Shown here: positions 1 through 6,816 of the stretch, one piece after another
Numbering within the stretch: position 1 is the first letter of the stretch
How the letters are laid out: each line of letters begins with the position of its first letter
Origin: Streptomyces sp. DG2A-72
GTDB lineage: Bacteria > Actinomycetota > Actinomycetes > Streptomycetales > Streptomycetaceae
Direction: 5' to 3'
NCBI RefSeq assembly: GCF_030499575.1
Contig: NZ_JASTLC010000001.1
Location: 7,340,001 to 7,404,000, forward strand
DNA: 64,000 nucleotides
The notes under the pieces: generated by a model
What the model was told of the DNA's origin: nothing
What the model saw: only the letters and a program-made list of their open reading frames with translations
Databases searched by the model: none
Position numbers and translations under genes: made by a program

Positions 1-8
1 CGGGGCAT
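1..8 (-). CDS. Possible start of a divergent gene cut by the window edge
   Basis: On the minus strand an ATG at 8-6 is preceded by AAGGGAGCAGC, a good ribosome binding site, which suggests the first codons of a gene running off the left edge. Only three partial codons are visible, so no product can be named. It would be divergent from the MarR gene and could be its regulatory target, a common arrangement for MarR proteins (family knowledge, not shown here). Confidence 0.35.
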
Positions 9-41
9 GCTGCTCCCTTGGGCGAGAGTGACGTACAGTGA

Positions 42-61
42 CAACTCATTACTAATCGTTG
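42..61. promoter_or_regulatory. Candidate MarR operator
   Basis: An imperfect palindrome with inner arms ATTA/TAAT (48-51, 53-56) and outer arms CAAC/GTTG (42-45, 58-61) sits between the possible leftward gene and the MarR gene. It is AT-rich relative to its surroundings. Spacing of the outer arms is off by one base. Position and symmetry suit autoregulation; this is inference. Confidence 0.3.
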
Positions 62-166
62 CATAGCGGACACGCCTCGGCCGGTATCGCAATGCCGGGA
101 AAGCCCGGCGGACCGAAGGGCGAGACGGGGCTGACCGCCATATGACCGGCCGGTAGGGTCTGGGGC

Positions 167-676
167 GTGCCGAAGCCCCTCAGCCTTCCCTTCGACCCCA
201 TCGCCCGCGCCGACGAACACTGGAAGCAGCGCTGGGGAAACGTACCCTCCATGGCCGCGATCACCTCGATCATGCGGGCCCAGCAGATCCTGCTCGCCGA
301 GGTCGACGCGGTGGTCAAGCCGTACGAACTGACGTTCGCGCGCTATGAGGCATTGGTGCTGCTCACCTTCTCGAAGGCCGGTGAGCTGCCGATGTCCAAG
401 ATCGGCGAGCGGCTCATGGTGCATCCGACGTCCGTGACTAACACGGTGGACCGGCTGGTGAGGTCGGGCCTGGTGGAGAAGCGGCCCAACCCGAACGACG
501 GCCGCGGCACCCTCGCCACCATCACCGACAAGGGCCGCGAGGTCGTCGAGGCCGCCACCCGCGACCTGATGGCGATGGACTTCGGACTCGGGGTGTACGA
601 CGCCGAGGAGTGCGCCGAGATCTTCGCGATGCTGCGGCCGCTGCGGGTGGCCGCCGGCGACTTCGAGGACGGGTAG
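167..676 (+). CDS. MarR-family transcriptional regulator
   Basis: A 169-aa protein starting at GTG 167. It would act in the cytoplasm as a dimeric DNA-binding repressor or activator that responds to a small ligand. The winged helix-turn-helix spans about residues 75-125: helices around MSKIGERLMVHPTSVTNTVD, then a wing containing the typical DGRGTLATITDKG pattern. N- and C-terminal helices would form the dimer interface. Length is normal for the family. It lies just upstream of a DUF3817 membrane protein and icmA on the same strand; a 43-bp gap follows. The ligand and targets cannot be read from the sequence. The first about 25 residues are atypical, so the ATG at 251 is an alternative start. 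Confidence 0.85.
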   Translation: MPKPLSLPFDPIARADEHWKQRWGNVPSMAAITSIMRAQQILLAEVDAVVKPYELTFARYEALVLLTFSKAGELPMSKIGERLMVHPTSVTNTVDRLVRSGLVEKRPNPNDGRGTLATITDKGREVVEAATRDLMAMDFGLGVYDAEECAEIFAMLRPLRVAAGDFEDG

Positions 677-719
677 CCCGGGGCAAGATCTCCCGGAACC
701 GGCCGTTACGCTCGACGGC

Positions 720-1058
720 ATGAAAAAAAGCGTGCTGACCCGCTACCGCGTTCTGGCCTACGTCACCGGTGTGCTGCTCGTCCTGCTGTGCCTCGGCATG
801 ATCGCGAAGTACGGCCTCGATGTCGACGGTGCCGCCGACTTCACCCGGGTCGTCGCCATCGCGCACGGCTGGCTGTACGTCCTCTACCTGGTCTTCGCCT
901 TCGACCTGGGCTCCAAGGCGAAGTGGCCGGTCGGCAAGCAGCTCTGGGTCCTGCTCGCCGGCACCGTCCCGACGGCCGCCTTCTTCGTCGAGCGGAAGAT
1001 CAGCCACGAGCTGGAGGCCAAGGTGGCCGGGGATTCGCCGGCGGTCGCGAAGGCCTGA
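720..1058 (+). CDS. DUF3817 small integral membrane protein
   Basis: A 112-aa protein with three predicted hydrophobic segments: about residues 9-27 (LAYVTGVLLVLLCLGMIAK), 42-61 (VVAIAHGWLYVLYLVFAF) and 76-92 (LWVLLAGTVPTAAFFVE). The pattern and the HGWLYVLYL segment match DUF3817, a family with no established function in actinobacteria. The start is the ATG at 720, 43 bp after the MarR stop. It ends 80 bp before icmA, and that gap carries the palindromic array described separately. It may be co-transcribed with the MarR gene. Confidence 0.8.
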   Translation: MKKSVLTRYRVLAYVTGVLLVLLCLGMIAKYGLDVDGAADFTRVVAIAHGWLYVLYLVFAFDLGSKAKWPVGKQLWVLLAGTVPTAAFFVERKISHELEAKVAGDSPAVAKA

Positions 1059-1066
1059 CCTGCGTC

Positions 1067-1128
1067 TTACCAGGGCGTTGCTAGGGCGCCCTGGTAAACG
1101 GTCGACATTTACTAGGACGTCCAAGTAA
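1067..1128. promoter_or_regulatory. Tandem palindromic operators upstream of icmA
   Basis: Two 20-bp palindromes of the same design lie directly before icmA: TTGCTAGGGCGCCCTGGTAA at 1078-1097 and TTACTAGGACGTCCAAGTAA at 1109-1128. Their centres are 31 bp apart, about three helical turns. A lone left half-site, TTACCAGGGC, precedes them at 1067-1076, 11 bp from the next one. The shared core is TTACTAGGRC-GYCCTAGTAA. The second site ends 10 bp before the ATG, so a bound protein would block transcription or initiation. No regulator can be assigned; a TetR- or MarR-type dimer is the simplest guess. Confidence 0.6.
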
Positions 1129-1138
1129 ATTTGTTGGT

Positions 1139-2839
1139 ATGGACGCTCACGCCATAGAGGACGGCCGCCGTCGCTGGCAGGCCCGCTACGACGCTTCGCG
1201 CAAGCGCGACGCAGACTTCACCACGCTCTCCGGCGATCCCGTGGAGCCGGTGTACGGGCCCCGGCCGGGGGACAGGTACGAGGGCTTCGAGCGGATCGGC
1301 TGGCCCGGGGAGTATCCCTTCACCCGCGGGCTGTATTCGACCGGCTACCGAGGGCGGACCTGGACCATCCGCCAGTTCGCCGGCTTCGGCAACGCCGAAC
1401 AGACGAACGAGCGCTACAAGATGATCCTGGCCAACGGCGGAGGCGGCCTGTCCGTGGCCTTCGACATGCCGACCCTCATGGGCCGCGACTCCGACGACCC
1501 GCGCTCGCTCGGCGAGGTCGGCCACTGCGGCGTGGCGATCGACTCGGCGGCGGACATGGAGGTCCTGTTCCGGGACATCCCGCTGGGCGACGTCACGACC
1601 TCGATGACGATCAGCGGTCCGGCCGTCCCCGTCTTCTGCATGTACCTCGTCGCGGCCGAGCGGCAGGGCGTCGACCCCGCCGTCCTGAACGGCACGCTCC
1701 AGACGGACATCTTCAAGGAGTACATCGCCCAGAAGGAGTGGCTCTTCCAGCCCGAGCCGCACCTGCGCCTCATCGGCAACCTCATGGAGTACTGCGCCTC
1801 CGGCATCCCCGCCTACAAGCCGCTGTCCGTCTCCGGCTACCACATCCGCGAGGCCGGATCGACGGCGGCACAGGAGCTGGCATACACGCTGGCGGACGGC
1901 TTCGGGTACGTCGAACTGGGGCTCTCCCGCGGCATGGACGTGGACGTCTTCGCCCCCGGCCTGTCCTTCTTCTTCGACGCCCATGTCGATTTCTTCGAGG
2001 AGATCGCCAAGTTCCGCGCCGCGCGGCGCATCTGGGCGCGCTGGATGCGGGACGTGTACGGCGCGCAGTCCGAGAAGGCCCAGTGGCTGCGCTTCCACAC
2101 GCAGACCGCCGGCGTCTCCCTGACGGCCCAGCAGCCGTACAACAACGTGGTGCGTACGGCCGTGGAGGCGCTGGCGGCCGTACTGGGCGGCACGAACTCC
2201 CTCCACACCAACGCCCTGGACGAAACCCTCGCGCTGCCCTCCGAGCAGGCCGCGGAGATCGCCCTGCGCACGCAGCAGGTACTGATGGAGGAGACCGGGG
2301 TCGTCAACGTGGCCGATCCGCTGGGCGGTTCGTGGTACGTCGAGCAGCTCACCGACCGCATCGAGGCGGACGCGGAGAAGATCTTCGACCAGATCAAGGA
2401 GCGGGGCCTCAGGGCCCACCCCGACGGCCGGCACCCGATCGGACCGGTCACCTCCGGGATCCTGCGCGGCATCGAGGACGGCTGGTTCACCGGGGAGATC
2501 GCGGAGTCCGCCTTCCAGTACCAGAAGGCCCTGGAGAAGGGCGACAAGCGGGTCGTAGGCGTCAACGTCCACCACGGCTCGGTCACCGGCGACCTGGAGA
2601 TCCTCCGCGTCAGCCACGAGGTGGAGAGGGAGCAGGTCCGGGCGCTCGGCGGCCGGAAGGCCGCCCGCGACGACGCGGCGGTGCGCTCCACGCTGGACGC
2701 GATGGTCGCGGCGGCGCGGAACGGCGGCAACATGATCGAGCCGATGCTGAACGCGGTGCGGGCGGAGGCGACGCTGGGGGAGATCTGCGGGGTGTTGCGG
2801 GAGGAGTGGGGGGTGTATACGGAGCCTGCGGGGTTCTGA
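1139..2839 (+). CDS. icmA: Isobutyryl-CoA mutase large subunit
   Basis: A 566-aa protein. It catalyses the coenzyme B12-dependent interconversion of isobutyryl-CoA and n-butyryl-CoA, linking valine breakdown with butyryl units for fatty acids and polyketides. It has only the substrate-binding TIM-barrel half of the methylmalonyl-CoA mutase family, so it needs a separate small B12-binding subunit (IcmB), which is not in this window. Phe80 (in RQFAGFG) and Gln198 (in IAQKEW) occupy the positions that separate isobutyryl-CoA mutase from methylmalonyl-CoA mutase (Tyr/Arg there). Length equals known IcmA. The ATG at 1139 has little Shine-Dalgarno signal; translation may be nearly leaderless. Expression is probably controlled by the tandem palindromes just upstream. 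Confidence 0.93.
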   Translation: MDAHAIEDGRRRWQARYDASRKRDADFTTLSGDPVEPVYGPRPGDRYEGFERIGWPGEYPFTRGLYSTGYRGRTWTIRQFAGFGNAEQTNERYKMILANGGGGLSVAFDMPTLMGRDSDDPRSLGEVGHCGVAIDSAADMEVLFRDIPLGDVTTSMTISGPAVPVFCMYLVAAERQGVDPAVLNGTLQTDIFKEYIAQKEWLFQPEPHLRLIGNLMEYCASGIPAYKPLSVSGYHIREAGSTAAQELAYTLADGFGYVELGLSRGMDVDVFAPGLSFFFDAHVDFFEEIAKFRAARRIWARWMRDVYGAQSEKAQWLRFHTQTAGVSLTAQQPYNNVVRTAVEALAAVLGGTNSLHTNALDETLALPSEQAAEIALRTQQVLMEETGVVNVADPLGGSWYVEQLTDRIEADAEKIFDQIKERGLRAHPDGRHPIGPVTSGILRGIEDGWFTGEIAESAFQYQKALEKGDKRVVGVNVHHGSVTGDLEILRVSHEVEREQVRALGGRKAARDDAAVRSTLDAMVAAARNGGNMIEPMLNAVRAEATLGEICGVLREEWGVYTEPAGF

Positions 2840-2893
2840 GGACAGGGAACCATCAGGAGAACAACCGAGTCGCCATGGAGAGGTACAAAGCGC

Positions 2894-3397
2894 GTGGCTG
2901 CTGATCCCTCCCCGGACCTGGGCGAGGTGCTGCGGCAGCTCGCACAGGTCGTCGGGCAACGCGAAGCCGAATGCTCGTTCACCGACGGGCATGACCGCTG
3001 GTCCCTCTACCGTGCTGCCCTGGACACTCCGGCCGTGCTGCCGCTGCTGTTTGATGCGGTGTCGCTGGAGCCGGACGGGCCGCTGGCGTCCGGAGTCGTC
3101 GGCGACGTACTGGAACGGGTTCCCGAGGACGAGCGCGAGCAATGGGTGCAGATCCTCCCGCGGGGCGTGCGCGACTTCTCGGCACGCCGGGCACGGGAAC
3201 TCAGGGTCCTGGCCTCGCTGGAAGAGGGCGGCGTGCCGGCCGATGCAGCCGGAGAACTCATCGGCGGCTGGTCCGACTGGCTTCAGTTGAGAGCCGTCCG
3301 TGCGGCCTCCGACAAGGAGGTGCTGCACGTTGTCTCCCAGAAAGGCCGGACCAAGGCGATCAGGCGGGCCGCAACAGAGGCACTCCAGCGGCGGTAG
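2894..3397 (+). CDS. Conserved hypothetical protein, copy A
   Basis: A 167-aa soluble, acidic, helix-rich protein starting at GTG 2894 with GAGAGG 10 nt upstream. I recognise no catalytic motif. Regularly spaced Leu/Ala helices resemble small HEAT-like or adaptor proteins, but that is only an impression. It is about 91% identical to copy B at 17211-17714 on the other strand, and the similarity includes the GAGAGG ribosome-binding region. Differences cluster in the N-terminal 30 residues and around residues 90-103. Both copies adjoin pyk 3' sequence: here a 553-bp pyk fragment follows 11 bp after the stop. Function unknown. Confidence 0.75.
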   Translation: MAADPSPDLGEVLRQLAQVVGQREAECSFTDGHDRWSLYRAALDTPAVLPLLFDAVSLEPDGPLASGVVGDVLERVPEDEREQWVQILPRGVRDFSARRARELRVLASLEEGGVPADAAGELIGGWSDWLQLRAVRAASDKEVLHVVSQKGRTKAIRRAATEALQRR

Positions 3398-3408
3398 CCG
3401 TGACAGAG

Positions 3409-3895
3409 CGGCGCGTACCCGATCGAGACGGTCAAGACGATGTCGAAGATCGTCGTCGCGGCCGAGCAGGAGCTGATGTCGAAGGGCCTCCAGCCCCTGG
3501 TCCCCGGCAAGAAGCCGCGCACGCAGGGCGGTTCGGTCGCCCGCGCCGCCTGCGAGATCGCCGACTTCCTCGGCGGCAGGGGCCTGATCGCCTTCACCAA
3601 GTCCGGCGACACGGCCCGCCGCCTGTGCCGCTACCGGGCCTCCCAGCCGATCCTCGCCTTCACGACGGACGAGTCCACCCGCAACCAGCTCACCCTCAGC
3701 TGGGGCGTCGAGTCCCACGTCGTCCCCTTCGTCAACAGCACCGACGAGATGGTCGACCTGGTCGACGGCGAAGTCCTCAAACTCGGCCGCTTCAATGCCG
3801 GCGACACCCTCATCATCACGGCGGGGTCGCCTCCTGGGGTGCCGGGCACCACGAACATGGTGCGGGTGCACCACTTGGGCGGCGCGGCGAAGTAA
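3409..3895 (+). pseudogene. 3' fragment of pyruvate kinase (duplicate of pyk)
   Basis: This encodes only the C-terminal regulatory domain of pyruvate kinase, about 160 residues, with no catalytic barrel. It aligns without gaps to the 3' end of the complete pyk at 17801-19228 in inverted orientation (position p here pairs with 21696-p there). In the parts I compared the only mismatch is G3415 versus C. The copy continues past the stop through the terminator to 3961. An open frame from ATG 3440 would give a 151-aa peptide, but nothing suggests it is a functional gene. Near identity implies a recent duplication or ongoing gene conversion. Confidence 0.88.
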
Positions 3896-3927
3896 CGCAC
3901 GTGCCCGGCAAGGGGCTTGTACGGCGG

Positions 3928-3960
3928 TGAGGGCGCCTCCTTTGGCAGGGGGCGCCCTCA
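3928..3960 (+). terminator. Rho-independent-type hairpin (copied pyk terminator)
   Basis: A 10-bp perfect stem, TGAGGGCGCC (3928-3937) with GGCGCCCTCA (3951-3960), and a 13-nt loop. It is the duplicate of the terminator following the true pyk. Like many Streptomyces terminators it lacks a long U tract. Confidence 0.7.
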
Positions 3961-3980
3961 GTTCTTCTCACCGGGTGTTC

Positions 3981-4443
3981 TCACGCTGTCGGCGGTACTC
4001 CCACCGTCTCCCGCAGCCACGCGTTGCTGGCTCCGGATGGGTGGTAGTGATCAGGCGTACCGTCTCGGACTTGGCGTGAGGGGTCAGCTCACGCAGTTCG
4101 GACCAGTTCAGCTCCGCCTTGCCCGGCGGGTACTCCGTAGTGAGGGTGACGGAGTCACCGTCGCGGCTGAAGGCGTACACGTGCTGGGTCAGCTGGCCTC
4201 GGTCGCGACGTCGTTCTGGGTCTCCAGCGTCGTCGTGGCGTAGTGCAGCATCAGGGCGAAATCGACCACGGGCAGCCCCGGCAGACGCACGCTGAGGTCC
4301 ACACCGTGGATGACGAGCCGCACATTCGCCTGGAAGAGTTCCAGGCAGAAATCGGAGTTCGTCAGCTCCGGGTGCTCTGGCCGGTCAGGTTTCTCCGCCG
4401 GCCAGCCCGGATCCCAGGGGGGTGCCCCTATTGGTTTCGTCAA
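3981..4443 (-). pseudogene. Decayed hypothetical gene next to the IS110 element
   Basis: Three adjacent minus-strand frames read as one protein if two frameshifts are repaired. The N-terminal part (4443 to about 4189) contains PPWDPGWPAEKPDRPEHPEL and ends in a hydrophobic stretch ...VVDFALMLHYATTTL. The middle part (about 4200-4030) continues QHVYAFSRDGDSVTLTTEY. The last part ends NAWLRETVGVPPTA at 3981. The apparent shifts are near 4195 and 4030. The first codon, TTG 4443, overlaps the transposase stop, so the true N-terminus was probably lost to the insertion. It resembles small streptomycete proteins sometimes found with toxin loci, but I cannot assign a family. Confidence 0.55.
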
Positions 4444-5642
4444 CCCGTGGGGGCGGGTTGGGGTTCGTAGAAGGTGCCGTCGCGGAGCATCGCGAAGAGC
4501 ACGTTGGCTCGTCGTCTCGCGAGGCAGAGGAGGGCTTGGGTGTGGTGCTTTCCCTGAGCGATCTTCTTGTCGTAGTAGGTCCGCGAGACCGGGTCGGCCA
4601 GGGCCGCGAACGCGGACAGGAAGAAGGCCCGTTTGAGCTGTTTGTTTCCCCGGCGGGAGGGTTGTTCGCCGCGGATCGACGAGCCCGAGCTGCGGGTCGC
4701 GGGGGCGAGTCCGGCGTAAGCGGCGAGGTGGGCGGCGGACGGGAAGCTGCTGCCGTCGCCGACGTCGATGAGGATCCTGGCTCCGGTCCTGACGCCGATG
4801 CCGGGCATGGACGTCAGGACCTTGGAAAGAGGGTGGGCCTCCAGCAGTTCCTCGATTCTCGTGGCGAGGAGTTTGCGCTGGTCGAGGACGGCTTGGAGAG
4901 AGCTGGCGAGGCTGGGGACGATCAGGGCGGCGGCGTCCGTGCCGGGGACGACGACGGTCTGTTCGTCGAGCGCGGTGAAGATGTCCTCGACCAGCCGCTC
5001 GGCCATCCGCGGGGCCTTCGGGCGTATCAGGCTGATCAGCCGGCGCCGTCCGGCCTTGCGGATCAGGGCCGGCGAGCCGAACTGGTCCAGCAGTTGGAGC
5101 ACGGCCGGGTGCTGGATGCGCGGGCCCAGGACCCGTTCGAGGTGCGGGTGGATCTGGGTGAGCAGGCCGCGCAGCCGGTTGCTGATGCGGGTGGCTTCGC
5201 CGGCCAGGTCGTCGTCGAAGCCGAGGATCATTTCCAGCTCGGCGACGGTCTCGTCTTCCAGCTCGATGGAGCGGAGTGTGTGCGGCATCGACCGGGCGGC
5301 GTCGGCGATGACGAAGGCGTCACGGGCGTCGGTCTTGGCCTCGCCGGGATAGAGGTCGGCGATCCGCCGCATCGTGAGACCTGGCAGATAGGCAACCTGG
5401 CAGCCCATGTCGCGGGCCACTGCGATGGGCAGGGCGCCGATGGAGGCCGGCTGGTCGACGACCACGAGCACGGTGCCGTGCTTGGCCTGCAACTTCGCGA
5501 AGAGCTCGCGGAGTTTGGGCTCACTGTTGGGCAGCCGCTTGTCGAAGGCCTTCTTCCCGGTCGCGGTGACGGCGGTGGCGTGGTGTTCGCCCTTGCCGAC
5601 GTCCAGGCCGAGGAAGACGCCGATGTCGCTGGTGTCGATCAC
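4440..5642 (-). CDS. IS110-family transposase (DEDD recombinase)
   Basis: A 400-aa protein if started at GTG 5642 (VIDTSDIGVFLGLDVGKGEHH region); the open frame extends upstream without family support. The N-terminal RuvC-like DEDD domain is visible: D in FLGLDVGK (about residue 13), the VVVDQP strand (about 65), and KTDARDAFVIADAAR (about 108-122). The C-terminal Tnp2 domain contains SMPGIGVRTGARIL and the serine-bearing ATRSSGSSIRGEQPSRRGNK region (about 313-332). Known members of this family use a bridge RNA from the element's own non-coding end for target and donor choice. The reading frame is intact, so it may still be active. Confidence 0.9.
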   Translation of the reverse strand: MIDTSDIGVFLGLDVGKGEHHATAVTATGKKAFDKRLPNSEPKLRELFAKLQAKHGTVLVVVDQPASIGALPIAVARDMGCQVAYLPGLTMRRIADLYPGEAKTDARDAFVIADAARSMPHTLRSIELEDETVAELEMILGFDDDLAGEATRISNRLRGLLTQIHPHLERVLGPRIQHPAVLQLLDQFGSPALIRKAGRRRLISLIRPKAPRMAERLVEDIFTALDEQTVVVPGTDAAALIVPSLASSLQAVLDQRKLLATRIEELLEAHPLSKVLTSMPGIGVRTGARILIDVGDGSSFPSAAHLAAYAGLAPATRSSGSSIRGEQPSRRGNKQLKRAFFLSAFAALADPVSRTYYDKKIAQGKHHTQALLCLARRRANVLFAMLRDGTFYEPQPAPTG

Positions 5643-5890
5643 GTGCAGTCTCCGGTCGTACTCGCCCGGCCTTGGCGCGGCACCGATCGCCACATCCACA
5701 TTACGAAGAGCCTCCCTGCCTCCGGAGAAGCCGGTGGTCATGCCCCTAATCAGCGGTCTGTCGATGCCTCCGGAGCTGGTGACACCACCCCCCGGGCCAT
5801 GCGTTCGACAGGGGGGACCAGTCATGCCAGCTCCAGAGGCCGGGAGCCCCATTGCGGGGCCACGAAGAAGGTAATGGGGGGCCTCGGCGC
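5643..5890 (-). ncRNA. Candidate bridge RNA region of the IS110 element
   Basis: About 250 bp upstream of the transposase hold no convincing gene but several possible hairpins. One has a CCCCCC (about 5790) / GGGGGG (about 5812) stem. Another pairs GCCCC with GGGGC around 5852-5866. In the IS110 subgroup the non-coding region upstream of the transposase encodes the bridge RNA (established for IS621). Assignment here rests on position and fold potential only. Confidence 0.3.
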
Positions 5891-5964
5891 GAGGTTCGAA
5901 GGCAAAGCTGATCACCGCTGTCTCCTGTCGCCACCAGCTGTGCCCTCACACGTCTTCTCCAGAG

Positions 5965-5998
5965 GAAGGGCCCGGGGGCATGTGCCCCCGGGCCCTTC
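5965..5998 (-). terminator. Strong terminator of the toxin-immunity operon
   Basis: Perfect 16-bp stem, GAAGGGCCCGGGGGCA (5965-5980) with its complement (5983-5998), and a 2-nt centre. It lies 18 bp downstream of the last gene of the operon (stop at 6017) and would separate it from the IS110 element. Confidence 0.8.
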
Positions 5999-6016
5999 AA
6001 AGCCGTTTGAGGCGTA

Positions 6017-6403
6017 TTACGCCATGGCGGCTGCTTCGACGATTCCAAGTGCCAGGGCGTCGAAGTTCTCCCGGTAGAAGGTCAGCTCACGGTGGAAGTT
6101 CTCCTCCGAGAACATGCCGCGCTCCAGGAACATGACCGCCACGGCGGTCATTGCGCTGTGCAGGATGTGCAGTTCCTTGATGGTGAGCCGCAGCTCGAAT
6201 GACGTCTCGTGAGCGCCCTCGAAACGGTCGGCCAGGGTGTCGACTGCCTCTGGACCCGCGCCCAATTGCACGACCAGAGCCGTATTTCCGAGATTCCGGC
6301 CGCGTAGGAAAGCCAGAGCCTGGTGATAAGCCTCCGCCTGGGCCGGGGTGATCCGGGCGACGAACGCCTCACCGTCAGGGATGAGCTGGAGCCGGGACCT
6401 CAT
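6017..6403 (-). CDS. Candidate immunity protein 2 (paralogue of the gene upstream)
   Basis: A 128-aa protein from ATG 6403; the open frame runs further upstream but the paralogue alignment and the ATGA overlap (6400-6403) with the preceding gene fix the start. It is clearly homologous to the 130-aa product of 6400-6792: both have an N-terminal DGEAFVAR/DGEEFVAR motif, a helix with QAxAxHxALxFLR, then LVVQLGA/LALQLGA, LHILHSAMTAVAVMF/LHVVHSALTSVATMF, and a C-terminal FYRENFDALAL/FFRENLDALAL helix. It has no signal peptide, so it stays in the cytoplasm. Being the last gene of an operon headed by a probable polymorphic toxin suggests immunity; that is inference from context. Confidence 0.7.
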   Translation of the reverse strand: MRSRLQLIPDGEAFVARITPAQAEAYHQALAFLRGRNLGNTALVVQLGAGPEAVDTLADRFEGAHETSFELRLTIKELHILHSAMTAVAVMFLERGMFSEENFHRELTFYRENFDALALGIVEAAAMA

Positions 6404-6792
6404 GCCGTCACCTCGGAGGCCGCATTGACGAGGCTCAGTGCGAGGGCGTCGAGGTTCTCCCTGAAGAAGCCCAGCCGAATGTGGAAGGGCTCCTGCAAGA
6501 CCCTGCCGCGCGACATGAACATGGTCGCCACGGATGTCAGCGCACTGTGCACGACATGCAGTTCCCCCCACTGGAACCGCACCTCGACCGACTCCGCGTC
6601 ACCGACACGCAACCGCTCGACGATGCTGTCGACCGCCTTGGGGTCGGCACCGAGTTGCAGGGCCAGGATGTTGGCACTGATATCCCGGTGGCGCAGAAAG
6701 ATCAGCGCCTCGTGCATGGCAAGGGCCTGGCTTCGGGTGAGACGGGCGACGAACTCCTCACCGTCTTGGGTCAGTTCGAAATCTGTTTCCAT
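6400..6792 (-). CDS. Candidate immunity protein 1
   Basis: A 130-aa cytoplasmic protein from ATG 6792, with GAAGGGAGGA about 9 nt upstream. It begins 24 bp after the toxin stop and overlaps the next gene by 4 bp, so the three genes form a translationally linked operon. Predicted mixed alpha/beta fold with FELTQDGEEFVARLTRSQA at the N-terminus and two long helices, HVVHSALTSVATMFMSRGR (about residues 80-98) and FFRENLDALALSLVNAA (about 109-125). I know no named family with this pattern. Position directly after the toxin gene makes it the prime candidate for the cognate immunity protein. Confidence 0.7.
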   Translation of the reverse strand: METDFELTQDGEEFVARLTRSQALAMHEALIFLRHRDISANILALQLGADPKAVDSIVERLRVGDAESVEVRFQWGELHVVHSALTSVATMFMSRGRVLQEPFHIRLGFFRENLDALALSLVNAASEVTA

Positions 6793-6816
6793 GAATTGCG
6801 TCCTCCCTTCTCACTG

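Larger units (their letters stand above)
3409..3961 (+). repeat. Left copy of a 553-bp inverted repeat
   Basis: This stretch and 17735-18287 are inverted copies, 13.8 kb apart, covering the pyk 3' end plus its terminator. Identity stops abruptly at 3408/18288 and at 3962/17734. Homologous recombination between the arms would invert the DNA between them. Confidence 0.85.
4423..5900 (-). mobile_element. IS110-family insertion sequence
   Basis: The element carries one transposase gene (4440-5642) and lacks terminal inverted repeats, as is normal for IS110. The right end must be close to 4423-4440, where the transposase stop meets the decayed gene. The left boundary is uncertain. TGCCCCTA occurs at 4423-4430 and again in the same orientation at 5741-5748, which could mark the core repeat of a 1.3-kb element. 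Alternatively the structured non-coding DNA up to about 5900 belongs to it. Confidence 0.7.

Noticed and set aside
1112..3874. A 920-codon minus-strand open frame across icmA, copy A and the pyk fragment
   Set aside because: It spans three plus-strand genes of different origin and has low-complexity Arg/Gly/Val content. A mirror version appears over the true pyk, as expected for a shadow of shared sequence.
3440..3895. A functional 151-aa protein from the pyk fragment
   Set aside because: It contains only the regulatory domain, starts mid-domain without a good ribosome binding site and is a near-exact copy of pyk 3' DNA.
5643..5915. Longer transposase start adding 91 residues
   Set aside because: Residues before VIDTSDIGV have no family support and contain Gly/Pro-rich nonsense; the region fits non-coding IS110 end DNA better.
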